Assembly (NCBI RefSeq): GCF_022539315.1
Contig: NC_066313.1
Location: 21,427,059 to 21,491,058, forward strand
Direction: 5' to 3'
Source: Serinus canaria
Lineage: Eukaryota > Chordata > Aves > Passeriformes > Fringillidae
Length of the DNA stretch: 64,000 bases
Shown: positions 1-10,000 of the stretch, one piece after another
How positions within the stretch are numbered: position 1 is the stretch's first letter
How the letters are laid out: each line of letters starts with the position of its first letter
Notes under the pieces: generated by a model
Seen by the model: only the letters and a program-made list of their open reading frames with translations
The model's database searches: none
What the model was told of the DNA's origin: nothing
Program-made: the position numbers and the translations under genes

Positions 1-175
1 GTTAAGCCAACTGAAAGGGAGCAGAAATACTCAGTCACTGTAACTGAATACAGTCTGAGGTTGTTAGGCTGTTCCTAATAATAACAACTGTAAAAACAAT
101 GAAAATTAGAAAGTATGGGGGGTTTTAAGTTTGTATCACCATCTCCTCAGTGAACACCCGTTCTCAGCAATGTTC

Positions 176-1785
176 TCAAATGTCCAATTCCACTTGATTC
201 CCTTCTTCCTCCTGTTCCTCTGCAGCTGGTGATTCACTTGAAACACTAGTTTTGTTTTCTTTTGCAAAGTATAATTGGTATCACTCTCTTAGGTATGAAT
301 TCCTTTGACTAATTTGCTCATACATGCCATATTAAATAAATACATATTTTTGTAGTAGTAAAAGAATCTCCTCTGTCCAACAACAGATGTCCTGATGCTT
401 AGCATTAAGTGTCAGGAGAAGTTTACTTCCAAAAACCAGTAATTTAAAACTCAGGGGAAGGAAAAAAACAAACACATCTTATAACAGAAAAAATGTGTAA
501 GAGGAAGATCAAACAAATGCCAAAAGTAATGCAGCAATGCATAAAAAAATCCTTCCAAAGTGGATTTGTTATTCATGCTACTGGTTCTAGTGTGTTAGAT
601 GACACGCAGGACACCTGAAATAGACACTGGACAGGCATTTCAAGATGAAAAATATGCTAATAAGAAAAATACTGGCCTCTGACTGAAAAAGTGTGGTAGA
701 GTTAAAAACCTGATTTCAGTATTAGCTACAGAGACAGATCGAAGCAGCAAAAATTTTCAGGGAAGGGACTTTGAGAGCTGAGGCACAGCAGGAAGAGCAG
801 ACACATGGCTTAGTCCAGAACATCACTATGACGAGAGTAAAAATAAAATTCCAAGAGCAGGAACTGGAGTTGAAGTAAGAAAGGGGTGGTGGAAGAATGG
901 TGGAAGAAACCAGAAGATACTGTACGTTCAGTACTGAAATCATGACATAACAGGGAAATGCTTACCACTGGAATCTGCCTCTGCATCTTCTGCTGGTTCC
1001 TCTTCCATTGGAAAAGGTGGATGTTCTCTCTCCCTGGCGGTGGTAAAGACAAACCTTTAGTATTGTTGCCTTTATTTGCCTTTTAGACCATTCTCATTTC
1101 CTCTCAAATGCTTTGAGATTCCCAAAGATGCTATTTGTCTTCTGCCTGTACACAAATATGGATAACCCAAAGGTATGTCCTACTTTGTGGAGTGAATTCA
1201 TTGGCTCAGGTTTTAGGACTCCAGGATCTGAACAAATTGGTACAGCAAGACTTTAATCTAAATACTGTGTAATGGTGGGAGCTGACATGATTTAAATGTG
1301 TTGAGCTTCTCTTTAATATACTGGGATGAGATCTGTTTTTGAGACAACAAGGCTATTCCTTCACCTTTATGGTGGACTTCACAAAAATATCCGGAGACAG
1401 ACATTCTGAGATCACCTAATATCTTGAATGGAAAAGAAAGAGAGATTATTCTTTAAGAAAAAAGGACTTTCTTCAAAACATTTTATGATAATGGAAAACA
1501 AATTTTAAAAGTTAGCACCATTTTTTAAAAAATTAAACAATTTAATAACACCCCTCTCCCATGATTTTTATCTTTCAGACCATCTTTTTCATGGTGCTAC
1601 ATTTTTCACTAGTTACTATTTTCCTCTGAAGTGGAAAAGGTCCAAATTTGTCATATAAAAACCAAACACATTGACCATTTTTACAAAAGTCTCAAAAACA
1701 AGCAAAAAAGCATAAGCATTGCTCTTACTCTAAATTTATTCTGCCTTTTGATTTCATATGTGTTCTCCATTTTCAAATGAAACAC
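176..1785 (-). CDS. candidate 3' coding exons of an unidentified minus-strand gene (acidic C-terminal tail)
   Basis: Four exon-like segments on the minus strand join in one open frame: 1729-1785 (57 nt, acceptor TTTTAAG, donor GTAAGA), 1365-1415 (51 nt, acceptor ATATTAG, donor GTGAAG), 966-1029 (64 nt, donor GTAAGC) and a terminal piece 176-258 ending in TGA. The joined tail is 84 residues. It starts basic with a tyrosine motif (NTYEIK) and ends strongly acidic (MEEEPAEDAEADSS, then AAEEQEEEGNQVELDI). Phases are 0, 0, 0, 1, so the frame is kept across every junction. I do not recognise the protein. Human CD86 lies head to head with ILDR1, and its tail also begins with a KRE-type segment, so CD86 was considered; no Ig-like exon is visible upstream, so I do not name it. 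The acceptor of the last piece is weak, and the segments were picked by eye, so chance assembly is possible. Confidence 0.27.
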
Positions 1786-2002
1786 CTTAAAATACACATT
1801 GTAGCAACTTTGCATCAATATTACAGCATGAAAAAAACTATCCAAAATCAGGAAATGCAGAAGTTGTATATAAGGAAACATGAATACTCAGAATAAGAAA
1901 TATGGGCAAAATGCAAGCAAATCCCTCTGCATTTGTAATCAGACATGACTTTGATATCTCTAAGAAGTCCCTAAAAATGCATTTCCTGTTTCCAGCTCTG
2001 GG

Positions 2003-2197
2003 TCAGAATCCATTTGGAAAAATATTTTGAGGAATTTCAGGCTTTTCCAATATTTCAGGAAAGGTAAAGTGTCTTAACAAAATGCCACCCATAAGAACAA
2101 CAAAGAGGACAAAGAAATATTTTAGATATGTCATTCTTGTTGTTCTATAGCCAGTCTTCATCCAAAAGTCCTGAGTGTCTTCCGGAATCTGACTTTC
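2003..2197 (-). CDS. exon-like open frame with one membrane segment, unidentified
   Basis: After a fair acceptor (TTATGCAG) an open frame of 64 codons runs to a TGA. It has a polar start (ESQIPEDTQDFWMKTG), a basic patch (YRTTRM), one hydrophobic stretch of about 18 residues (YFFVLFVVLMGGILL) and a proline-rich end. The arrangement resembles the N-terminus of a type II membrane protein, or the membrane exon of a receptor. No family is recognised. It lies between the possible first exon (5299-5421) and the acidic-tail exons, and could be an alternative last exon of the same gene. The AT-rich base composition can produce hydrophobic frames by chance, so confidence is low. Confidence 0.2.
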   Translation of the reverse strand, partial: ESQIPEDTQDFWMKTGYRTTRMTYLKYFFVLFVVLMGGILLRHFTFPEILEKPEIPQNIFPNGF

Positions 2198-2436
2198 CTG
2201 CATAATTTCACATAAGAATTATGAATAAGCTTTTATCCTTTAGGAGTGGTGAGAAAAACTTGAAAATAGACAAGCAGAAAGTTTTACATTTAGAAAACAA
2301 ATGGAAAGAAAACAATCGCAATATATCTCAATATATTTAAATGAAATTCATGAATTTTTAATGGGGCAACACAACTGATATCACTGAAGTTGAAGAAATA
2401 GTTGTAGATTATTTGCATAAATAGATAGTGAAGTGT

Positions 2437-2600
2437 TCAGAGACCTGAATTCTAATTCCAAACCCAGTAATGACGTGTACAATTTGTATCAGCCATTTCA
2501 CCCCTGGCTGTCTCAGTTATCTCCTGTGAAAAATTAGATAATAATACTTACCCATCTTAGCGAAGTGTTTTGATATCCACAGAGAAAAGAGCTATAAAAT
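2437..2600 (+). repeat. MIR-like CORE-SINE relic
   Basis: The stretch aligns by eye along most of a mammalian-type MIR consensus in plus orientation: GACCTGAATTCTAATTCC at the start, a CATTTCACCCC segment, then TCTCAGTTATCTCCTGTG followed by GATAATAATACTTACCC. It is strongly diverged, as expected of an ancient amniote SINE in a bird. The CTTACC segment mimics a minus-strand splice donor and should not be taken for an exon edge. Confidence 0.6.
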
Positions 2601-5298
2601 TTCAAATGATTGCAACTAATTAGCAATCATTTATCTTCTAAAAATTAAGACTATCATAGTTTTCATTATAAATTAATTCCTATCAGGAAAATGCTTTAGG
2701 CTAAAAGAGGATATGAACATTTCTGCTTGCATTGATATCTGGGTTCTAGTTAAAGAAAGATACTGCAATGTCCACTGTGCACATTTTTTTGATGGCATTC
2801 AAGCAACCAAAGCTTGAATGTGCCGAAGCAAATTTGGAATTTAAGCACTCATTATAGGCTCAAGGGGATAACATGTCTACTTTGGCTGCAGAATCTGGCT
2901 TTCATGAGTTGGCTGATCCTGAAAACTCTTGTGCAGGCTCACCATGACAAAGGCGTGCATCTCTCTGAATGTTGATTTTATTTTCCTGGGGAGAGTTAGT
3001 AGGTTTTTTTGCAACAGATTTCCTAAATCAGAAAGATTTAAGCCTTTTGATACTGAAAACTGAGATAGTGACAAGTAGAACTGGTGTGACAAGTCTAATG
3101 AGAAAAAAAACCCAAAACAGAAATCATAATTTTTCTGCCAATGCCTGACCAGGGCAGTACATTTTCCTCCTAGTCCTGGTAAATCAAGACACTGACTTGA
3201 AATACTGCACCAGATCCACTTCAGTTTCGTCATTTCCAAGAACTCAGGGACTCATTCCAAGTAAGGACTGAATTCAGGTTATCCTTGTTTCAGTGGACAG
3301 TGCTACAAGCTGAGAATTTCAGCAAAGTTCCATTTTCTTTCAAATTTCCTTATTCTTAGCTATGTTCTCAAAAGCTACAGAATGGAGAAATGTCTTCATT
3401 CAGGTATATAACTTCAGATATTTCAAAACTAAAATGCTTTTTTGTCAAATTTTCTGCCACACAGAATCTTTATATATGGAAGCCTCTCAAAAGTTCTCAG
3501 TAAATTTGGACATTAAGTGATTTCTCATCTCAGAAAATTGTCTCATTTATTCAAAATACAGCATAATTAAATCAAACTGGTTTTTATTTGCTAACACATA
3601 AACAAATTCAGTGAGATGACACCACTTTTTATTTTGTCATCCTACACTTTTCTTCTTTCCAGGAAAAAAGATGCTTAAATGTGTAAACCTCATAAATGCA
3701 GTTCTTGCCTTCATAAACCCTGTGACTGACACTTCAACTGCATAAAATACAGGAAATTAAATAATGATCAAAATGCAGCCTGGAGTATTACTTTAGAAAA
3801 CAGAACATATCTAACTGTTATTTTAAGCTGTCTTTCCCCATCATTAACTGTTTAACTGTGCCTAAATGACATCACCTATCAGCTTTTACATCGACAGAAG
3901 AGTGATCATCAGTACTGACCACTAATTCAGTTTATGTAGAGATAGGGAACTATTACTGCAGAATAAAACTGCAATGCTACTAGTACCAGCAATAAGCAAG
4001 AGATTAAAAAATTATCTCTACATTGTGCTACTTCTGCAGGATTTTTTTTTTTCGGTTCATTTCAAAATATGTTAATTTTTTTTTTTTGTAGGAAAGCTTT
4101 ACCCACTGGTGGGCTTTGCATTAAAAAAAAAAAAAAAAGATAAAAAAGAAAAGACACTTGGTCTTTCTTTCAGCAGAGATTTTGTTATTTCTTTAGTTGT
4201 TTTCATTCCACATGAAGGATCTCAGTGTCCCAGGACTGCCAATCCTGACTCCTCCTGGCATTGCACTGTGAGCCTTCCAGGCTGCACTCTCTGTTCTTCT
4301 GACCTGGGGGTAGCACTGGTCTGAAACACAGCTGCAGCATTTGGGTTTCATGAGGGGTGGGTGTCTACCACAAGGAACACCATACTGATCATTTCTTCCA
4401 GGGTAAGGCATCTTCTTCAAGTCTAGCTCTGCCCTGGATGGGTCAGGTTTCTTCCCATCTGCCAAGCACTGTTTCTTTTTTTTTTTATCTTTCTTTTCGA
4501 AAAACAGCAGACCATCAAATATCTCTCTCAGCACTCATTTTTGCCTTCAGACCACATCATAGTACATCAGCAATTTACTGGGCTGCTGATGAGTGCAAAA
4601 TGGGCAAACAGGAGAGTCTTGTAAAACTTACTTTCATTAAAAAAAAAAAAAAGTCTTATAGTGTTTATATACAGAAAGAAAAATATTCAAGTATATCCAA
4701 TAAATCAGGCATAGAAACCAGTGCTGTCTTTATATCATTATCCATCAGCACTAGAAAATTAGTAATAAAAGTCAGTTTAGGCAATCAACCCAAGATCCCA
4801 TGGAAAAAAATAAAAAGTACTAGAGAATATGGCTGCTCTTACAACATCTTGAAGAATTGAGAGCAAGGAGAATAACAAAATGTATCAATTCTCACAGCAG
4901 TTAAGTACATAAATTATTTACTAGTCAGAGACCAGGACAGAAACGAAGGATAAAGCTACAAAGCAGGATTTAGACACATTATCATAGCCCCAGTGTCTCC
5001 CTTCTCCCTCATCAGAGACAGAAAAAGAGATGGACTGGAGCCCTGCTATTGTTCTCCTAACTGTTACTATGTTGCACACCTGCAAAATATTTTCCTATTT
5101 CATTAGGAGAAATAAATCTAACTCTAATTTACAATCTTACATCTAAAGTAGTCCTCTGTATGATCCACATGTCCTTGCTCTGCCACATGCAAGCAAAAGT
5201 TTCACGTCTATTAAAGCCTACCCTGTGAATAATGATTACCAGGTTTCTACTAAGCAGAAGTAAAAGCAGGTGACATCACCAGTTACTTATTAACTTAC
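2601..5298. other. AT-rich stretch without a confident gene
   Basis: No recognisable coding exon, RNA gene or CR1 element was found. Isolated minus-strand exon-like pieces occur: 2937-2979 with a strong acceptor CTCCCCAG and donor ATG|GTGAGC, and one starting near 5085 after ATATTTTGCAG. None could be tied to a known protein. Simple tracts of A or T lie at about 4071-4090, 4122-4137, 4472-4486 and 4639-4652. Confidence 0.4.
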
Positions 5299-5421
5299 AG
5301 TGTAAAGAAAAATCATAAAAATGAGTATGAGAGGTGTACCACAAAGGCAACAGGCAATAAAATTAACTGCCTCACACATGACGAAGAAAACCCAACAAGT
5401 CCCGCATTTCAGATGAAGCAT
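5299..5421 (-). other. possible first coding exon of the divergent minus-strand gene
   Basis: An ATG at 5421 on the minus strand, just downstream of the CpG island in that direction, opens a 41-codon frame. The frame runs into a consensus donor (ACT|GTAAGT) in phase 0. The peptide is hydrophobic and cysteine-rich (CEAVNFIACCLCGTPLILIF) and could be a signal or membrane segment. Phase 0 would allow splicing to the exon at 1729-1785 or to the one at 2003-2197. An alternative reading starts the exon at about 5367 after an AGGCAG acceptor in phase 1, which is how a membrane exon after an Ig domain would begin. No family is recognised. Confidence 0.25.
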
Positions 5422-5454
5422 GCGACCGTCTATCCCTGTTGCAGGACATTCATT

Positions 5455-5880
5455 CCTGTTTAGCGGGAATAGCAGAGGGCAGGGGAGGGACACCTGGCGC
5501 CCCGCAGGGCGGGCAGGGGCGAGAGCCTCAGCAGGACCCTGGGGAGGCTGTGGGCACAGAGGGGCCCCACGGGGCGCCGCGGCTGCGGGACCGTGAGGAA
5601 CTGGGCTACGGGGAACAACCCACTGCACCCGCGGGCCCGCCGGGGCGGCTGTGCCCGGAGCCGCCGCGGCCTCCCCACAGCCCCGATACCTGGGCCCGGA
5701 GCGGCCGCGGCCTCCCCACAGCCCCGATACCTGGGCCCGGAGCGGCCGCGGCCTCCCCACAGCCCCGATACCTGGGCCCGGAGCGGCCGCGCTCCCGTCT
5801 CCCGGCAACCGCGGCGGCGGCGCAGCGCCCCGGGAGTGGAGCCAGCGGGCGGGTCGGCGGCGCTACGGGGCCAATTGCAG
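5455..5880. promoter_or_regulatory. CpG island, candidate promoter of the divergent minus-strand gene
   Basis: The base composition changes abruptly from AT-rich to GC-rich with many CpG dinucleotides, ending near CAATTGCAGGGGC at 5880. It is separate from the ILDR1 island, with a CR1 tail between them. Its position, about 750 bp upstream of ILDR1, and the exon-like pieces to its left suggest minus-strand transcription, but no start site can be fixed from the sequence. Confidence 0.5.
5667..5789. repeat. perfect 3 x 41 bp GC-rich minisatellite
   Basis: Three identical 41-bp units occupy 5667-5707, 5708-5748 and 5749-5789. Each unit ends at a junction containing GCGGCCGC, a NotI site. On the minus strand each unit carries CCCAG|GTATCG, which resembles a splice donor. 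The lack of divergence between units points to a recent expansion or ongoing homogenisation. Copy number may vary between individuals or be collapsed in assembly. Confidence 0.9.
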
Positions 5881-6009
5881 GGGCTGGTGGTTGTTTTACT
5901 TTGCCTTGTTCGGGTTTTTTCTTTAAAGTAACTTCTGCTTTGGCCACAGTTGCTGTGCTTTCGGAACTCAGCGGGAAAATTAAATTAGCGACAGGTCTAA
6001 AGGAGACAG

Positions 6010-6258
6010 TCTTAAGCTGCGCCAGAGGAGGTTTAGGTTGGACATTAGGAAGAATTTCTTCACAGAAGGGATGTTTAGATATTGGAATGGGCTGCCCAGG
6101 GAGGTGATGGGGTCACTGTCCCCAGAGGTGTTTAAGGAAAGACTGGAGGAAGCACTCTGTGCCCTGGTCTAGTTGACATGGTGGTGTTCGGTGTCAGGCT
6201 GGACAGGATGATCCCGGAGGTCTTTTCCAACCGAACCGATTCTGTGATTCCGTGAATT
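6010..6258 (+). mobile_element. CR1 LINE 3' fragment
   Basis: A 5'-truncated CR1 tail in plus orientation. Diagnostic blocks are GACATTAGGAAGAATTTCTT, GGAATGGGCTGCCCAGGGAG, a GTGTTTAAGGAAAGACTGGA segment, and the terminal TCTGTGATTCCGTGAATT that matches the CR1 3' end with its short ATTCTRTG-type repeats. It sits between the two CpG islands. Confidence 0.9.
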
Positions 6259-6374
6259 CCCCAGACGGTTCTTCTCGCCCCCAGTCTTTAGCATGCTCCC
6301 GTGCGCCCCTTGCTTGGGGCGCAGTGCCCCGGGTGGCGCAGCTCAGCTAACTTCCATACACCTGTGTGTTCAGG

Positions 6375-6455
6375 ATATATATATATATTTGATACAATAA
6401 ATGCATGCTTTGGAATATTTATTTTTTTTATTTTACATATATATATATATATTAA
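6375..6455. repeat. paired (TA)n microsatellites
   Basis: Two TA dinucleotide tracts, at about 6376-6389 and 6436-6453, flank a T-rich spacer just upstream of the ILDR1 island. Confidence 0.7.
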
Positions 6456-6479
6456 AAGCAGTTCTTGAAACTGCCGGCT

Positions 6480-7080
6480 GGTATTTTGTCTGGCGTTCCG
6501 ACGGAGGGTGCAGGTACAGAAGGAGGGGACTGCAGCCGGCGGCAGCGCCCGGCCCAGGGACAGGTGCCACGGAAGGGGAGGGACAGTGGGTGCGACGTCC
6601 CCGGTCGGAGGAGGAGGAGAGCGCGCCATGACCCCGCGCGGGCGCTGCCGGTGGGCGCTGCTGCTGGCCTGGCTGCCGGCCGGTGAGTGCGGCCCGGGGC
6701 TCACGGCCCCCTCCGGAACTGAGGTCCGCCCTGCTCCGGGACACTCCCGCGGCGCAGGGGCCAGGACTCGGGAGGCGCCCTCGGGTTTCGCCCGGGGTTA
6801 AGGTGGCTTGAGGCCGGGGGAGCGGCGGCGGCCCCGCGGTGAGGGGAAACGGCGGCCCTGTCCGGCCGGACCCTCTGCCTCCGCGGTGCCTTCCCGCCCG
6901 CGGGGCTCTCCCGAGCTCGGCGCGAAGCCGTGCGGAGACAAGTTTCGCTCCCCAAAGGTGCGGCTGACCTCTCTCCTAGGAGGAAGTGGCCTCCTGCTTC
7001 CTGGCAGCCTCCAGTATCGGTCCCGTGCGGCCAGCTCGGCTGGGACCTGGGCGCTGGGCACGGACCTGGGGGGGAATCCC
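6480..7080 (+). promoter_or_regulatory. ILDR1: ILDR1 CpG-island promoter
   Basis: A GC-rich, CpG-dense block begins about 150 bp upstream of the ILDR1 start codon and runs through exon 1 into intron 1. It contains GGGGAGGGAC-type Sp1-like sites and no TATA box near the expected start. The ATG at 6628 is preceded by GCGCGCC. Confidence 0.6.
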
Positions 7081-10000
7081 CTTTGGCCTGCGGCAAACTC
7101 CCAGCCGAGCTTTTGCTGCTGGCTCAAGAGCCTCAGCCTCTTGGGGATTTCTGGGGTAGCTGCAGTAGTGCTGCACCTGCTGGGCACCTGCTCGTGTGGG
7201 GAGCGGGAGCTTGCCTCCCTGCCCACGGGCGGCCTTCAGCCAGCAGTGTTCACTCTGCCAAGCTTTGCGAGTTGCCTGACAGCTTCTAACCTCCTCTTGG
7301 AAATAAAGTGGTCATTTTGCTTCTTGGGTGCCTGGGTCTCGGCTGATGATATGGCTTTAAAGTTCGGTTTTTCACAGAGAGCCACTGAAGGAGGCAAAAA
7401 AGTATGGAGGGTGTGCTTGTTTATTGTCTTGCTTGACAGCTGTGTTCCTGGGAGATGCTCTAGCCAAAACTTGGCTACACTGGCTCCAGAGCTTTGTTTT
7501 CACTGCAAAGCCATCGATGCAGCCAAAACTTACTAGATTGGTGGTGTCCATATTTGTTCTTTCCAGCCAGTATAAGAAAGATAGCGTCCTCCAGTGGAGT
7601 AATGCAGTCCACATTTAGGACCCAGCCTTAATTTCATAACTTTTTAGTTTTCTTGGAGGAGGTTAATGAGAAACATTTAACATGCAGCAACATATGACTG
7701 TTAGCTGTGGAGGAACAGTAGGTTTTCAACCTCATTAGAAAGTAAGGAATTTACCCTTCAACTCTGGCTGTTTTGCAGAACAGAGGTAATGAGAAAGCAT
7801 CCCTTCCTTAAAGAGATGTGGGTTTTGTTAGTAAAAAGCACACTCTAGTTTTGAATGTTTTATTCTTACCAGAGAGATGCTGTTGTAGGAAATCCATGGA
7901 AAATGTTCTGTTCCCATGAGCCTTGACAAGTCAGAATTCATATGGGTTTCATTTAATTGACACTGAGAACATGGTTTTGCCAGTCTTGAGAATTTGAATT
8001 GGTTTCTTTTGATTTTCTGCATTAAGACCTCAGAGTCAGCTATTTCACAGTGAAAGCTGAAACAAGATATAAGAGCAACTGTAACTGCCTGTCAGCAGCA
8101 CTACAGCATTGTAAAAACTTGTTTTATCTAGAGGTTTGTGCACCTGCTGGTCTTTCTGTGTTTAAGTGCATGTGCGTATTTCTTTTTTTTCAGAAAAGCC
8201 TTGCATTTAGGGGTTTCCCTGGCTTTGCCTATGTTTATGTGGTATTCTTAAGGCAAATGAGTTTGCTCAGCTTGTGCTTTCAATTGGCTGACAAGGAGTC
8301 CCATTTCAAACCAGAAACTGAGCAAGTGCTGCATTGACAATACCCTACTGCAGAATGACTTGTTGAGGCAGCATGCACGTCTGCAGCATCTTTTTCAGTG
8401 TGGAAACTGTGTGAGCTCATATTTGCCTGGAATGTAGTGTGGAGGTAGCAGCCTAAAAGGACACTGAAAGATGCTTGACGAAGAGTGATGTTTGCAGTTG
8501 TGGTCCAGATGTTACTACATAGCACTAGCAACTTGTATTTTGCTCTCATCTGAAAACATGGACTAGAGGGAAAATCTTTGAATATATGATAAAAATCAAG
8601 TGTTGGTTCATGGAGACCTGTATAGTTGGTACCTTCATGCATCCCACTTTCCTTCCTGCCTTTCCTGCTGTCGTGCTCTACAATTAAGAAGCAGCTAGTA
8701 CAACACTGCAATCCCTGCCTGGTTCTCAGCCATGTATTCCAAACAGGGCATCCCACACTTGCCCTGCACTGTTTGTATTCCCTTATCAAAGGCAATTGGT
8801 GATAACTTTGCTATTGTTAATGACAAGCACAACTTACTATACTATCAAAGTTTAAATAAGATAGAGACATTTCTGGAGTATAGATGAACTACAGCATAGC
8901 TTATGAGAAACTTTTTAAATCCTCCTTGAGAATGTTCAGCTGCTTCGATGGAAAGTGTTATAGGGGTTGTTAGAATGAATACATAACAAATACATAATGA
9001 TGCTTAATTTAAAGGGGAAAAGGGAATAATTGATGTGTGCTGTTCTGAAGTGGTGATAAACAATTAACTGCAGTGCTACAGACTGAAAGTTGTATTGTCT
9101 AAATCCTGGTCACTACTAGATAACATTTGATGAGTGTCTGATTAAGACCTTGATAAAATTAATTTGGTGTTTATACAAACATACTGCACTGCAGAACTTT
9201 TCTGATTAGGATTAAAAGCCAAGGAAGTCCCATCCCTTGTGCTTCTGGGACAGTTTTCCCTATGTAGAAGGAGAACACAGAGTGATGTGCTGCACAATAG
9301 CTACTCATGCTTTGGAGAAAATAATTCAGTCTGTAAAGAGGGCCAATGAAGCTTTCTTCTGTCAGGGAAAGATGGGGCTCCTGTTCTAACCAGGGTTTGT
9401 AACCCTGGATGACTTCACCAGAGGCGCTGGGAGGTCTCTAGGTGCAGGTTCTGGATGGAGCCAAAGGAGATGCACTTGGGTCATTGCTCTGGTGCAGGTG
9501 ATGTGATGGGAGGCCTGAGGAATCTGTGTGCTGATGGCCTCCTGTGTTCATGTTTGCAGGTTGCCTCTCACTCCTGGTGACAGTGCAGGATGTCGAACGT
9601 TACACCACCTTATTTGCCACTGTCATTCTCAAGTGTGACTACAGTACCTCAGCACAACTGCAAGATGTGGTGGTGACCTGGCGCTTCAAATCCTTCTGCA
9701 AGGACCCCATCTTTGACTACTACTCAGCCTGTAAGTGTCAGCCTCGTCTTCCAAGGAATCCTCCTTCAAGTGGGAAGAAAGGGAAAGATAGACTTGCTGG
9801 AGTAGTACAGGCTTTTGACCCCTTCCTATGCAAAAAACTTTCCCTGCACTCCAAGAAAATGCAGGTCATGTCTGTGATTTCCTTTGAAATGTCAAGGCCT
9901 TATGAGATCATAGGCATCCCAACCAAAGCAGCTGTTTTGTCCTCCTTCTCATCAACTCAGAATACAGGACAGTTCAGCTGTGGTTGACGCAAGTCGATCT

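Noticed and set aside
2550..2592. Minus-strand exon with a consensus GTAAGT donor
   Set aside because: The donor is the conserved AATACTTACC segment of a MIR-like SINE, so it is most likely fortuitous.
2877..3239. 120-codon minus-strand open frame
   Set aside because: Peptide has no recognisable domain and includes low-complexity phenylalanine runs. I looked for Ig-like C-W-C spacing because of possible CD86 synteny and did not find it.
4193..4534. 113-codon minus-strand open frame overlapping a plus-strand one
   Set aside because: Lysine runs stem from the T-tract; no splice context or family resemblance.
5290..6107. Long open frames through the CpG island, on both strands, with repeated Gly/Pro/Arg-rich peptide units
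   Set aside because: They come from the GC-rich 41-bp repeat, which is open in several frames at once. No homology or initiation context supports them.
6701..7536. Long overlapping open frames in the ILDR1 island, up to 242 codons
   Set aside because: GC-rich DNA has few stop codons. The region is intron 1 of ILDR1, with a clear donor at 6683.
8280..8795. 171-codon minus-strand open frame in ILDR1 intron 1
   Set aside because: The composition is not protein-like. I tested it as a possible Ig V exon of a divergent gene and found no V-set motif.
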